From positions 62,001-126,000 of the forward strand of contig JAJFHS010000039.1 in the NCBI GenBank assembly GCA_021775475.1: a DNA stretch of 64,000 bases, given 5' to 3'. Below the pieces are notes generated by a model. It had not been told where the DNA came from and did no database searches. It saw only the letters and a program-made list of their open reading frames with translations. Below are positions 8,398 to 16,855 of this stretch, piece after piece. This DNA comes from Hyphomicrobiales bacterium. Its GTDB lineage: Bacteria > Pseudomonadota > Alphaproteobacteria > Rhizobiales > JAJFHR01. Made by a program: the position numbers and the translations under genes. Numbering within the stretch: the first letter of the stretch is position 1; every line of letters starts with the position of its first letter.

Positions 8398-9252
8398 ATG
8401 GCAAAACATTCTCCTGTCACCGGTCGATTTGTAACCATTGATGTTGATGGCTGCGAATACAAGGTATTTTACCTGCAGAACGGTCAGGGCACCCCTCTGG
8501 TTTGTCAGCATACGGCGGGTTGCCACAATCATCAGTGGCGAGATCTTCTTGAGGATCCTGACATAACTCAGAACTACAATGTGATTGCTTATGATCTACC
8601 GCGCCACGGCAAATCTGATCCACCTCATAATAAGGAATGGTGGAAAGAGGAATATAAGCTGACTGCCGAACATTTCATGAAATTCATCGTCAAGTTCTGT
8701 GATGCACTGGAACTGGAAAATCCTGTTTTCATGGGGTCTTCATTTGGTGGAAATGTGGCTCTGCAACTAGCGCTGCATCACCCGGAAAGATTCCGGGCCG
8801 TTATTCCGGTAGAGGCGGCCGAATATGCGCCAGGATTTTATCTTGATCTGTGGCGCTTTCCCCATGCCAATTCGGCCCAGGTCTGTGCCAGTGGCACCTG
8901 GGATTTGATGGCACCGCAAAGCCCGGAAAAAGATCGCTGGCTTACGTGGCATTATTATACTCAAGGCTCTGAAGCCTTTAAAGGCGATTTGTACTTCTAT
9001 TCTGTTGACCATGATTTGCGCAATGATCTGGGACAAATCGACACCGGGCGCTGCCCGGTGATTATGATGACAGGAACCTATGATTACCTGACACCACCAG
9101 AGGCAACAAAAGCAACAGCAAGCAAGATACCTGGTGGCATATATATTGAAATGGAAGATATCGGCCATTTCCCCATGAGTGAAAATTATCCCTTATTCAA
9201 AGTCTATCTGAAAGAAGCCCTGCACATTATCGAAGGCCGTACCGATGATTGA
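8398..9252 (+). CDS. Alpha/beta-fold hydrolase
   Basis: About 284 residues from ATG 8398; a TTG at 8383 is in frame but poorly supported. The oxyanion region is VCQHTAGCHNHQWRD, the nucleophile elbow is GSSFGGN (G-x-S-x-G, Ser near residue 109), then TGTYDYLTPPEAT supplies the acid region and EDIGHFPMSENY the catalytic His. There is no signal peptide, so it acts in the cytoplasm. It is likely an esterase or lactone/ester hydrolase feeding the lactonase and dehydrogenases of the same operon. The substrate cannot be deduced. Confidence 0.85.
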   Translation: MAKHSPVTGRFVTIDVDGCEYKVFYLQNGQGTPLVCQHTAGCHNHQWRDLLEDPDITQNYNVIAYDLPRHGKSDPPHNKEWWKEEYKLTAEHFMKFIVKFCDALELENPVFMGSSFGGNVALQLALHHPERFRAVIPVEAAEYAPGFYLDLWRFPHANSAQVCASGTWDLMAPQSPEKDRWLTWHYYTQGSEAFKGDLYFYSVDHDLRNDLGQIDTGRCPVIMMTGTYDYLTPPEATKATASKIPGGIYIEMEDIGHFPMSENYPLFKVYLKEALHIIEGRTDD

Positions 9253-9282
9253 ATCTGGTTGGCATAAAAAGAAGGCTTGGAT

Positions 9283-10209
9283 ATGAAAATTCTGGAATTC
9301 AATGACCGGGGACAGCAGGTTGAAAACGATAGCGGGTCTCTCACCCGCACCGGCTCGACAAGCCATTTGGCGGCAAGACCGGCGCTGCGGGTTGAAAACC
9401 CCCATAGAGCCAGAGTGGATTCTGATATTCAGCTTTATATGTTCCAGACGGGAACCTTGCGGACAAAGACGAAATACATAAAAATGAACCAGGGGGAGGA
9501 AGATTTTGAAATCCCCGTTCCGTGGTTTTTAATCAAACACCCCAAAGGCAATGTCGTTATCGATGGCGGCAATGCGATTGAGGTTGCCATTGATAAACGT
9601 GCTCATTGGGGAGCGGTTATTGACGCCTATGATCCGATCATGGATGTGCGCGATAATTGTGTTGATCAATGCCTCTCTGTCGGAGTTGAAGCCGAAGACG
9701 TGCGGTACGTAGTTCAGTCCCATCTGCATCTGGATCATTCCGGCGCTGTCGGTCGCTTTCCCAATGCCCAGCATATCGTCCAGCGCAGTGAGTATGAGTA
9801 CGCTTTTGATCCAGACTGGTTTTCAGCGGCTGCCTATATCCGGGCGGATTTTGATCGGCCAGGTCTGGACTGGAAATTTTTAGGCGGAGAATACACAGAT
9901 AATTTTGATTTGTTTGGTGATGGCGCAATCCGCATGATTTTTACCCCCGGCCATTCGCCGGGACACCAGTCATTTCTGATTACACTGCCAAACACAGGCC
10001 CGGTTTTGTTGACGATTGATGCAGCGTACACGCTGGATCACTGGGACAACAAGGCATTGCCAGGACTGATTTCTTCTGCGGTTGATGCGGCTCACTCAGT
10101 TGCCAAGTTACACAAAATTGCAGAAGACACTGGCGCTTTGGTTGTCACCGGTCACGACCCGGATCACTGGAAGACATTTCGTAAAGCTCCTAACAGTTTT
10201 TACGATTGA
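9283..10209 (+). CDS. Metallo-beta-lactamase-fold lactonase (AHL/gamma-lactonase family)
   Basis: 308 residues from ATG 9283, with GAAGG seven bases upstream. The zinc motif HLHLDHSG (H147, H149, D151 and H152 in this numbering) is the lactonase form of HxHxDH. Further metal ligands are in TPGHSPGH, LTIDAAYT and VTGHDPDHW. The family contains AiiA and AttM/BlcC, which open the ring of N-acyl-homoserine lactones and gamma-butyrolactone. With the Fe-ADH and SSADH downstream and an IclR regulator upstream, a gamma-lactone-opening role fits best. The N-terminus (MKILEFNDRGQQV) closely resembles the C-terminal tail of the ATPase at 11537. Confidence 0.82.
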   Translation: MKILEFNDRGQQVENDSGSLTRTGSTSHLAARPALRVENPHRARVDSDIQLYMFQTGTLRTKTKYIKMNQGEEDFEIPVPWFLIKHPKGNVVIDGGNAIEVAIDKRAHWGAVIDAYDPIMDVRDNCVDQCLSVGVEAEDVRYVVQSHLHLDHSGAVGRFPNAQHIVQRSEYEYAFDPDWFSAAAYIRADFDRPGLDWKFLGGEYTDNFDLFGDGAIRMIFTPGHSPGHQSFLITLPNTGPVLLTIDAAYTLDHWDNKALPGLISSAVDAAHSVAKLHKIAEDTGALVVTGHDPDHWKTFRKAPNSFYD

Positions 10210-10311
10210 GAAAAAACACAAGCGTTTTAAGACGCCTGTTTTCTGCCTGCTCCGCAAAGGAGAGGGCCAACAAGACCAGCAAATATTGGTCGCACACCAA
10301 GGGAGGAAGAA

Positions 10312-11481
10312 GTGAAAATTTTAAAAACCATGACAATGGCCTTATGCGGTTTGGCAATCGGCACAACTGCAATTATGGCCCAAGGACTTGACACTATTGA
10401 TCAAGATGTTCGCGCACGTCTGTACAATCCGAAAATGATTGATCCCGCCCAGCCAATTGAAGCAAGTATCTATGCTGATTTTAAAGCTAAAAATCCACCA
10501 CCCTGGACAATTGGCTACGCCAGTTCTTATGCCGGCAACACCTGGCGGGCCAATGCCATGAAGCAGTTGCAGGAAGTTATTATCCCGCGCTGGAAAAAAC
10601 TGGGCCTGATCAAGGAAGTGATTGTCACTCAATCCAACCTCAAGGATGCAACACAAATCCAGCAGATGCGTCAGCTCGTAAACCAGGGCGTCGATGCGAT
10701 TATCGTTTGCTGTTCAAACCCGACAGCACTGAACCAGACTGTCAAATACGCTTATGATAAAGGTGTTCCCACATTTTCTTTAACGGGTTATCTCACCTCG
10801 CCATATGCAGTGAATACATCAGTGAACTATCAACAAGCCGGCTTTGATGTTGGTAAATGGATGGCTGATGAACTCAATGGTAAAGGCAACGTTCTGGTGG
10901 TTGAAGGTATTCCGGGAACGTCCGCTTCCGACAGTCAGGACCGTGGCGTTAAAGCTGGACTGGCGACCGCATCAGGCATCAAAGTTGTTGGCAGTATTGC
11001 TGGCATGTGGACGGATCAGGTTGCCCAGGGCGCGGTGCAAAAATGGCTGGCGACACACCCGGGTAAACTTGACGGCATCGTGGTTCAATCAGCAGCTGAA
11101 ATGGGCGTTTTACGCGCCGTTGCACAATCCGGGCGTGGTAATATCCCGGTAGCTATAGGTGGTGAACTGGGAGCCTTGTGCTTCTGGCGCAATAATCCCG
11201 ATTATATTTCAGGTGCAATTCAGACATGGCCACCACAAGATGAGATGGAACTGATTTGGGATGTAATGATGCGCACCCTGCAAGGTCAGGGACCCAAGGT
11301 TCAATCGATCATGGTTGATACGGTTACAGTAACCCGGGACGATGTCATCAAACTGGTGAAAAAAGATTGCAATCCCACCAGCCCGAACTGGCTGCCTGTC
11401 GGCAAAGAAGCCTGGGGCGGCAAGGCCTATCTGGACAAGTTTTTCATTCGTCCAGCTGACCCTGCAGCCTACAAGCCTTAA
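10312..11481 (+). CDS. Ribose-type ABC transporter substrate-binding protein
   Basis: 389 residues from GTG 10312, supported by GGGAGGAAG just upstream. A Sec signal peptide (MALCGLAIGTTAIMA, cleavage near residue 23-25) is followed by the Peripla_BP_4 fold: WTIGYASSYAGNTWRANAMK, then QQMRQLVNQGVDAIIVC and GKWMADELNGKGNVLVVEG. It delivers a sugar-like or polyol-like ligand to the two permeases at 13285 and 14661. Because it sits between a lactonase and catabolic dehydrogenases, the ligand may be a lactone, hydroxy acid or glycoside; that is inference. A hairpin follows the stop codon. Confidence 0.9.
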   Translation: MKILKTMTMALCGLAIGTTAIMAQGLDTIDQDVRARLYNPKMIDPAQPIEASIYADFKAKNPPPWTIGYASSYAGNTWRANAMKQLQEVIIPRWKKLGLIKEVIVTQSNLKDATQIQQMRQLVNQGVDAIIVCCSNPTALNQTVKYAYDKGVPTFSLTGYLTSPYAVNTSVNYQQAGFDVGKWMADELNGKGNVLVVEGIPGTSASDSQDRGVKAGLATASGIKVVGSIAGMWTDQVAQGAVQKWLATHPGKLDGIVVQSAAEMGVLRAVAQSGRGNIPVAIGGELGALCFWRNNPDYISGAIQTWPPQDEMELIWDVMMRTLQGQGPKVQSIMVDTVTVTRDDVIKLVKKDCNPTSPNWLPVGKEAWGGKAYLDKFFIRPADPAAYKP

Positions 11482-11492
11482 ATCATAGTCTC

Positions 11493-11514
11493 GGGCCACC
11501 TCTTGGGGTGGTCC
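11493..11514 (+). terminator. Hairpin after the binding-protein gene (attenuator candidate)
   Basis: GGGCCACC at 11493-11500 pairs with GGTGGTCC at 11507-11514 (one G-U pair) around a short loop, between the binding-protein stop and the ATPase start. It lacks a strong T-run, so it may stabilise the upstream mRNA 3' end or reduce read-through rather than end transcription. The position parallels the hairpin at 3413-3460 in the other transporter operon. Confidence 0.5.
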
Positions 11515-11536
11515 GATCCATAAGGAGATAAAAACC

Positions 11537-13288
11537 TTGGGCCTGGACCACGCACATAAGGGCAAAGCCAAGACTGCTCCCGTCACGATTTCGGTTACCA
11601 ATGTCTCCAAGTTTTTTGGCCCGACCCGTGCTCTGGATGGCTGCAGTTTTTCTGCGCGCGCGGGTGAAATTCACGCTATTGTCGGTGGCAATGGCTGTGG
11701 AAAAAGCACGCTGGCCAAGATTATTTCCGGCGTTTTACCCATTGATCAGGGTCGGTTTTCGATCCTTGGCGAAACACCTTCCACGCCGGCTGAATCCCGG
11801 ACAATTGGAATTGCAACCGTTTACCAAGAGGTGCTGGTTGCTGATGAAAGCACGGTTATGGACAATTTGTTCATGGGCTCAGACGCGCTTTTTTCTGCAA
11901 GCATTGCCTTTAGCGAAAAAGTAAAACACTCCGCCACCATGATGCAGGAACTGACTGGTGAGGAGATCGATCCCTTTGCTCTGGTGGGAACGCTACCGCT
12001 GGGTATTAAGCAATGGATCACCATTGGACGGGCCTTGCTCAGACATCCCAAAGTCCTCATTTTAGATGAATCCTCAGCTGCACTGGACTTTGACAGCACG
12101 GAACGTCTTTTTACCAAAATGCGTGAGCTGCGCGATAAAGGCACCACCGTTCTCATTGTCACGCACAGGATTGCTGAGTTGATCCGCATATCTGACCGCG
12201 CAACGGTTTTAAGGGATGGCCGCGATGTGGGTGTTTTGGAGAAGTCCGAAATTACTGAAAAAAACCTGCTGGAACTGATGACTGGCGAAGACCAGGATGA
12301 CAGCCATCATCTGACGGCGCCGCAATCGGTCGATCACGAGGTCATCATGCGAGCCAGCGATCTGCAGGTCTGGCCTGGGTCCAAGCCGTTGGATTTTGAT
12401 TTGCTGAAGGGTGAAATTGTTGGAATAGCCGGGTTGGATGGCCACGGACAAGATGAATTTGTACGAATATTAGCGGGAATCCAGCCCCCGGCATCGGGAC
12501 ATCTGCATGTGAGCGATCGTAGCGGCAATTTCCAACCCATAAAAAACCTGAGCGATGCCACGGATCACAGAATTGTCTATGTTTCCGGTGATCGCAAACG
12601 CGAAGGCGTTTTCGATGCCTTGAGCATATTTGAAAACATGTTGATGCCGCTCTATCGCGAAAAACACCGCGCCGGAAAACTGGCGATTATTGACTGGGTC
12701 ACCCTGGGTGCTATTTTCAAGCGTGAAACCGAAAACCTGATGATAAAATTCGGGGTGCGGGATGACAAGATTACGTCTTTGTCTGGCGGCAACCAGCAAA
12801 AAGTTTTGATCGGGCGCGGATTTGCCATGCGCCCGGATATCATTGTTTTGAACGATCCCGCACGCGGCATTGATGTCGGAACCAAATCCGAACTTTACAA
12901 GCATTTGCGAGCCTTCGCTGAAAGCGGTAAATCGGTGATTTACATGTCGAGCGAACTGGAGGAATTCATCGGCTTTGCCACCCGGGTTCTGGTTTTTCGC
13001 GATGGGGGTCTTTTTGAAACGTTTGACCGTGAAAATGTTGATGCCAAAAGGATACTTGAGGCCATGTTTGGTCAAACAGATGGGGCCGGTCAAGATAGTG
13101 GCGAACATCCATCACCAACACAGGCGGTTGAAACTGATCAAACGCGGAGTGCGCCTGAGACTGACGGTAAAGTCATTGCGCCCAGTTTTCAGAATGAAAA
13201 AGAAATCTACCCGCAACATATGATTGCAAACATCAAAATCATAGAATTTGATGCCAATGGTCAGGCTCTCAATCGGGAGGGGCGATGA
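11537..13288 (+). CDS. Ribose-type ABC transporter ATP-binding protein (two ATPase domains) with C-terminal tail
   Basis: 583 residues from TTG 11537 (AAGGAG nine bases upstream). Domain 1: Walker A GGNGCGKST, Walker B VLILDESSAALD, with a divergent signature LPLGIKQWITIGR. Domain 2: degenerate Walker A GLDGHGQDEF, canonical signature LSGGNQQKVLIGR and Walker B IIVLNDPARGID. This asymmetry is normal for RbsA/MglA-type tandem ATPases of about 500 residues. The extra tail of about 70 residues is unusual: it is Gln/Thr/Pro-rich and ends in NIKIIEFDANGQALNREGR, a near copy of the lactonase N-terminus. The stop overlaps the next permease start (ATGA). Confidence 0.92.
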   Translation: MGLDHAHKGKAKTAPVTISVTNVSKFFGPTRALDGCSFSARAGEIHAIVGGNGCGKSTLAKIISGVLPIDQGRFSILGETPSTPAESRTIGIATVYQEVLVADESTVMDNLFMGSDALFSASIAFSEKVKHSATMMQELTGEEIDPFALVGTLPLGIKQWITIGRALLRHPKVLILDESSAALDFDSTERLFTKMRELRDKGTTVLIVTHRIAELIRISDRATVLRDGRDVGVLEKSEITEKNLLELMTGEDQDDSHHLTAPQSVDHEVIMRASDLQVWPGSKPLDFDLLKGEIVGIAGLDGHGQDEFVRILAGIQPPASGHLHVSDRSGNFQPIKNLSDATDHRIVYVSGDRKREGVFDALSIFENMLMPLYREKHRAGKLAIIDWVTLGAIFKRETENLMIKFGVRDDKITSLSGGNQQKVLIGRGFAMRPDIIVLNDPARGIDVGTKSELYKHLRAFAESGKSVIYMSSELEEFIGFATRVLVFRDGGLFETFDRENVDAKRILEAMFGQTDGAGQDSGEHPSPTQAVETDQTRSAPETDGKVIAPSFQNEKEIYPQHMIANIKIIEFDANGQALNREGR

Positions 13289-14664
13289 CGGATTTAACTG
13301 CAAAAACAACTGAAGTGCATACGGATGAAGAGCGCGCCAGCGGTGGAACCTCTAATCCCTATTTGTTAATGCCGATCTCGGTGTTGTTTATCCTGTTGAT
13401 TTTTGCGATCATTCGCTCGCCTTCATTGATCTCCAGTGCTGGTATTGGCAGCGCCATCATTGTTTCCGCCCCGCTTATTCTTGCAACTTATGCTTTGATG
13501 GCGAATGCAATTTCCGGCAGAGGAACGGTCGATCTTTCTGTCGGGCCGCTGATTGGCTTTATCAATGTGACAATGATTCAATTGGTTGCAAACGGATATA
13601 TCGGTTCACCGGTTTCCGTCTTTATTTTTGCAGTTGCACTTGGCATGGCCTACCAGTTGTTGATGGGCCTGATCATTATTTACATCAGAGTTCAGCCCAT
13701 TATTGTTTCGCTTAGCGGGTTTCTGGCATTATCCGGGATCAATCTGGTTATTCTACCGCGTCCCGGTGGCCTGGCACCCGAATGGATGTTGAACTGGGGC
13801 AGCGGGACGACAATTTTTTCGCCGGTTTTAATCATCCTGATTGTGGCAACGCTTGCCTGGTTGTTGTTTACACAAACCGCGTTCTACACACATTTGCGTC
13901 TTATGGGATCGGACGAACGCGCGGCCTATACCAGCGGTGTTCCCATCACCATTGTTCGCCTCGGCGCCCATGCAATTGCCGGTATGTTCAGTGGTCTTGC
14001 GGCGATTACCTTCACCTCACTGATCAGCTCAGGCGACCCCAGTCAGGGGACAACATATACGTTGATTGCGATCACTGCCGTTGTTCTTGGCGGCACCTCG
14101 CTTGCCGGTGGTCGCGGCAGTGTTATCGGCTCGTTATTTGGCGCATTGAATCTGTATTTGATTACCTATGTGCTGGCGACCTTCAACTTTGGTGCCGTAC
14201 AAAGTTTTGTCACCGATCTGGCTTATGGTGCCATCCTGGTGGCTTCTTTATTGTTGACACTGGCCCTGCCGTTTATCCAGCGACATATCAGGAATTTTTC
14301 ACCCTTGCTGTATTTCGTCGCCTTGTCGGTGATCGTCTTCGGCGTAATTTTGCATAACACGTTTGATTATGATGGTCTAAAATCAATTCAACCGGTTCTG
14401 CTCATGGCCGGGCCGCTGGAAGCAGCTGGAACAAACGCCGTCAACCTGGTTTCGCCGGGCTATGCCAAGCCCCTGATTTTTGCAGCATTGCTGATAATTA
14501 TCATCCCTGTTTTATTGCGTGTGCTGGTTTCCCAGTCGAGCCGCAAGGATATAGGTCCATTGCTGGCTATTGTGGTGGCAGCTCTGGTCTTGCTTGGTGG
14601 TTACCTGTTGAGCCGTGGTCCAGAACTACCGGACAGCGGCGCTAAAACGGAGGAAGTTCGATGA
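13285..14664 (+). CDS. Ribose-type ABC transporter permease 1
   Basis: Inner-membrane protein of 459 residues in the BPD_transp_2 family (RbsC/AraH type). Diagnostic segments are GRGTVDLSVGPLIGFINVTM and AITAVVLGGTSLAGGRGSVI. It is longer than typical RbsC (about 320) because of a C-terminal addition of several helices (about residues 330-450). It overlaps the ATPase gene and the second permease gene by four bases at each end, indicating coupled translation. It should pair with the 14661 product to form the translocation path. Confidence 0.9.
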   Translation: MTDLTAKTTEVHTDEERASGGTSNPYLLMPISVLFILLIFAIIRSPSLISSAGIGSAIIVSAPLILATYALMANAISGRGTVDLSVGPLIGFINVTMIQLVANGYIGSPVSVFIFAVALGMAYQLLMGLIIIYIRVQPIIVSLSGFLALSGINLVILPRPGGLAPEWMLNWGSGTTIFSPVLIILIVATLAWLLFTQTAFYTHLRLMGSDERAAYTSGVPITIVRLGAHAIAGMFSGLAAITFTSLISSGDPSQGTTYTLIAITAVVLGGTSLAGGRGSVIGSLFGALNLYLITYVLATFNFGAVQSFVTDLAYGAILVASLLLTLALPFIQRHIRNFSPLLYFVALSVIVFGVILHNTFDYDGLKSIQPVLLMAGPLEAAGTNAVNLVSPGYAKPLIFAALLIIIIPVLLRVLVSQSSRKDIGPLLAIVVAALVLLGGYLLSRGPELPDSGAKTEEVR

Positions 14665-16040
14665 ACGTCCCCGTGGCTGATATGCAAAATGGCAATCTGC
14701 TGGCAAAGCTGATCGGTCTGGTCTTGGCCATCGGGTTAACAGCTATCGGCGTTGTTCTGGGTTTTGTCCAGGGTCTGCCAGCCCAGCAGGTAATATTATA
14801 TGCCGTCGCCACGTTTGCCCTGTCAGCGTGGGCGTGGAAATTCTATCTCCAGCAATTTCATACCCAAAACAGCGCTGCCCGAGAAGAAGACGGACCGGGA
14901 GAATTGCGTCAGGCCTGGGAAAAATACCGTCTTGGCGTATTGGGGTTTGTCATTCTTCTGGCTGGTTTTTTAATCCTTTCCCTGACTGTTGAAGGGTTTT
15001 TCAATGTCTGGAATGTGGTGTCCGGCCTGATTTTACTGGCGATAATTGTTCTGACTATTACAGTCGGAAAGTTTGTTTCCGAGAACAAAAGCGCATTTAT
15101 CGGGCTCATGGTTCTCATTGGTCTTTTTACAATTGGCGCTATGAATATTGAAGGATTTGCGTCTGCGGTAAACATTAAATCAATATTGCTTTTTGCAGCA
15201 TTTCTTGGACTGGCCTGCGTTGGACAAACACTTGTTTCGCTTCTAGGCGGGCTTGATCTTTCCATACCATTTGTAATCGGTTCAGCCAATGTCGGCCTGC
15301 TCTATATGATCAGCCTTGGCGTTCCTCCATGGTTGGCAGTTATACTGATATTACTCCTGGGCGCTATTATTGGAGCCATTAATGGTATTCTCAGTTTCAG
15401 GCTACAGGGCCAGGCGTTAATTCTGACCCTTGGCACCGGGTTTGCCATTTCTGGCGGCACGCAGATCATAACCTCTATCGGTACTGCCTATAGTGGCAAT
15501 GTATTTGGCACGGTTCCCAAGTGGCTTAGCAATCTTTCGGCAATGAACGGGGTAACTTTTGGGCTGCCGTTTCCACCCGTGATCGCGATCTGGGCCTTGG
15601 TTGCAATTGTTTTGATTGTTGGTATGCGAAACACGGTTTACGGGCGCTATCTATACGCTCTGGGGGTCAATCGCACGTCAGCCAGGCGCATATCGATTTC
15701 GGAGCGCGTCTATTGGGTGGCAATGTATTCTCTCAGTGGCTTGTTTTCCGCCCTCACAGGCGCTCTGCTTTTAGGCTGGAGCGGTGGCGGATTTATCGGT
15801 GTTGGCGACCCCTATCTCTTCATGACGCTTGCCGCTGTTGTTGTGGGAGGCACATCGTTACTTGGCGGGGTTGGCGGCTATGGTTTTACCGTGATTGGTG
15901 TGCTGGTTTTACAGGTCCTGACCTCGTTTTTGGTGGGGATTGGTCTCAACTTTGAGTGGCAACAGTTTATCTTTGGGATCCTGATCCTGCCGATGGTGGC
16001 GCTCTATGCGCGCTCGCCCCACATACGCACACAGATTTAA
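14661..16040 (+). CDS. Ribose-type ABC transporter permease 2
   Basis: Second BPD_transp_2 permease, also 459 residues. The conserved core lies in the C-terminal two thirds (LVSLLGGLDLSIPFVIGSAN, AAVVVGGTSLLGGVGGYGF). The N-terminal about 150 residues add extra membrane helices and a charged loop (QNSAAREEDGPGELRQAWEK). Heterodimeric permeases are used by several sugar-type importers. The stop is followed after 10 bases by a short leader ORF and the opsin-like gene, so the transporter and opsin share an operon. Confidence 0.9.
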   Translation: MNVPVADMQNGNLLAKLIGLVLAIGLTAIGVVLGFVQGLPAQQVILYAVATFALSAWAWKFYLQQFHTQNSAAREEDGPGELRQAWEKYRLGVLGFVILLAGFLILSLTVEGFFNVWNVVSGLILLAIIVLTITVGKFVSENKSAFIGLMVLIGLFTIGAMNIEGFASAVNIKSILLFAAFLGLACVGQTLVSLLGGLDLSIPFVIGSANVGLLYMISLGVPPWLAVILILLLGAIIGAINGILSFRLQGQALILTLGTGFAISGGTQIITSIGTAYSGNVFGTVPKWLSNLSAMNGVTFGLPFPPVIAIWALVAIVLIVGMRNTVYGRYLYALGVNRTSARRISISERVYWVAMYSLSGLFSALTGALLLGWSGGGFIGVGDPYLFMTLAAVVVGGTSLLGGVGGYGFTVIGVLVLQVLTSFLVGIGLNFEWQQFIFGILILPMVALYARSPHIRTQI

Positions 16041-16050
16041 AGGAAAAAAG

Positions 16051-16092
16051 ATGATCACGAGACACATGATGAATGCAGGGGGAATGTTGTGA
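16051..16092 (+). CDS. Possible 13-codon leader ORF coupled to the opsin gene
   Basis: ATG 16051 is preceded by AAAGGAAAAAAG, a better ribosome-binding site than the one of the next gene. It reads 13 codons (MITRHMMNAGGML) and its TGA (16090-16092) overlaps the GTG start of the opsin-like gene (16089-16091). The arrangement suggests translational coupling. It could also be unused. Confidence 0.35.
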   Translation: MITRHMMNAGGML

Positions 16093-16802
16093 AAACTTCG
16101 GTCATGCAAACCATAGACCTCACAGGTGCAAGTTATTCTACAGCACTGTTGGGAATGATTGCAGCAAGCATTCTTTTGTTTTTGGGAACAGGCTGGGTTC
16201 GTCATGGCTGGAAATTGCCGGTTGCTCTTTGCGGCATAGCAACCCTGATTGGTGTGCTGGTGCTGTTTGAAGCCCGGGCTGTCTGGCTCAGCACCCAACA
16301 GGTGCCACTGGTCTATCACTATGCCGGGTGGATTATTTCAATGCCCGTACAGATCCTCGCCCTGTTCTTTTTTGCCCGTCAGTCCGGTCCTCTTCCCGTA
16401 GCCCTGTTCTGGCGTTTTGTGGTGATCTCTGTGTTGATGGTGCTGGTGCGCTACTTGGGCGAAGCCGGCTATATGCATGCAACACTCAGCTTCCTGATCG
16501 GCATCGTCTTCTGGCTCTATATTTTGGGCGAATTGTTCTTCGGACGCATGGATGAGGTTGTATCGAACGCCGGCAGTGCTGCGGTTCAAAGAGGTTATTT
16601 CTGGTTGCGATTGATCGTAACCGTAGGGTGGGCGATCTATCCACTGGGGAATTTTATTACCAGCTTCAGCGGTTATGTCGATGCCGGCGGTTTAAGCATA
16701 ACGTACAATATCGCTGATTTTCTAAACCGCATTGCCTTTGGCTTAGCGATATTGGCAACAGCAATTTTAGCCTCACGGGAGGATGCAGATGAAAAAGTGT
16801 AA
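16089..16802 (+). CDS. Microbial rhodopsin homologue without the retinal-binding lysine
   Basis: 237 residues with seven hydrophobic helices. Helix 6-7 signatures match proteorhodopsin/xanthorhodopsin closely: VGWAIYPLGN (181-188) and ITYNIADFLNRIAFGLAI (204-221). The Schiff-base lysine of NK(I/L)xFG is Arg214 (codon CGC, 16728-16730), so retinal cannot attach in the normal way. In helix 3, HYAGWIISMPVQ replaces RYxDWxxTxPxx: the conserved Arg is His77, the primary carboxylate is Gly80, and the proton-donor position is Ala91. Asp210 (second counter-ion) and Trp81 remain. It is thus an opsin fold with its pump residues removed. It is co-transcribed with a sugar-type importer and a flotillin; no retinal or carotenoid gene is nearby. 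Function unknown; a membrane sensor or transporter-associated role is possible. Confidence 0.88.
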   Translation: MKTSVMQTIDLTGASYSTALLGMIAASILLFLGTGWVRHGWKLPVALCGIATLIGVLVLFEARAVWLSTQQVPLVYHYAGWIISMPVQILALFFFARQSGPLPVALFWRFVVISVLMVLVRYLGEAGYMHATLSFLIGIVFWLYILGELFFGRMDEVVSNAGSAAVQRGYFWLRLIVTVGWAIYPLGNFITSFSGYVDAGGLSITYNIADFLNRIAFGLAILATAILASREDADEKV

Positions 16803-16855
16803 CTGCACGTTATTGCGGCGATGTGATCAATTAAAAAATAGATGGAGTTCATACG

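Noticed and set aside
8011-8532. 173-codon minus-strand frame opposite the SCP2-like and hydrolase genes
   Set aside because: Antisense to two convincing genes with good ribosome-binding sites; its composition (many His/Asn/Gln) is typical of a shadow frame.
16728-16730. Arg214 of the opsin-like protein as a sequencing error for lysine
   Set aside because: CGC differs from AAA by three bases and from AAG by three, and other active residues of helix 3 are lost as well.
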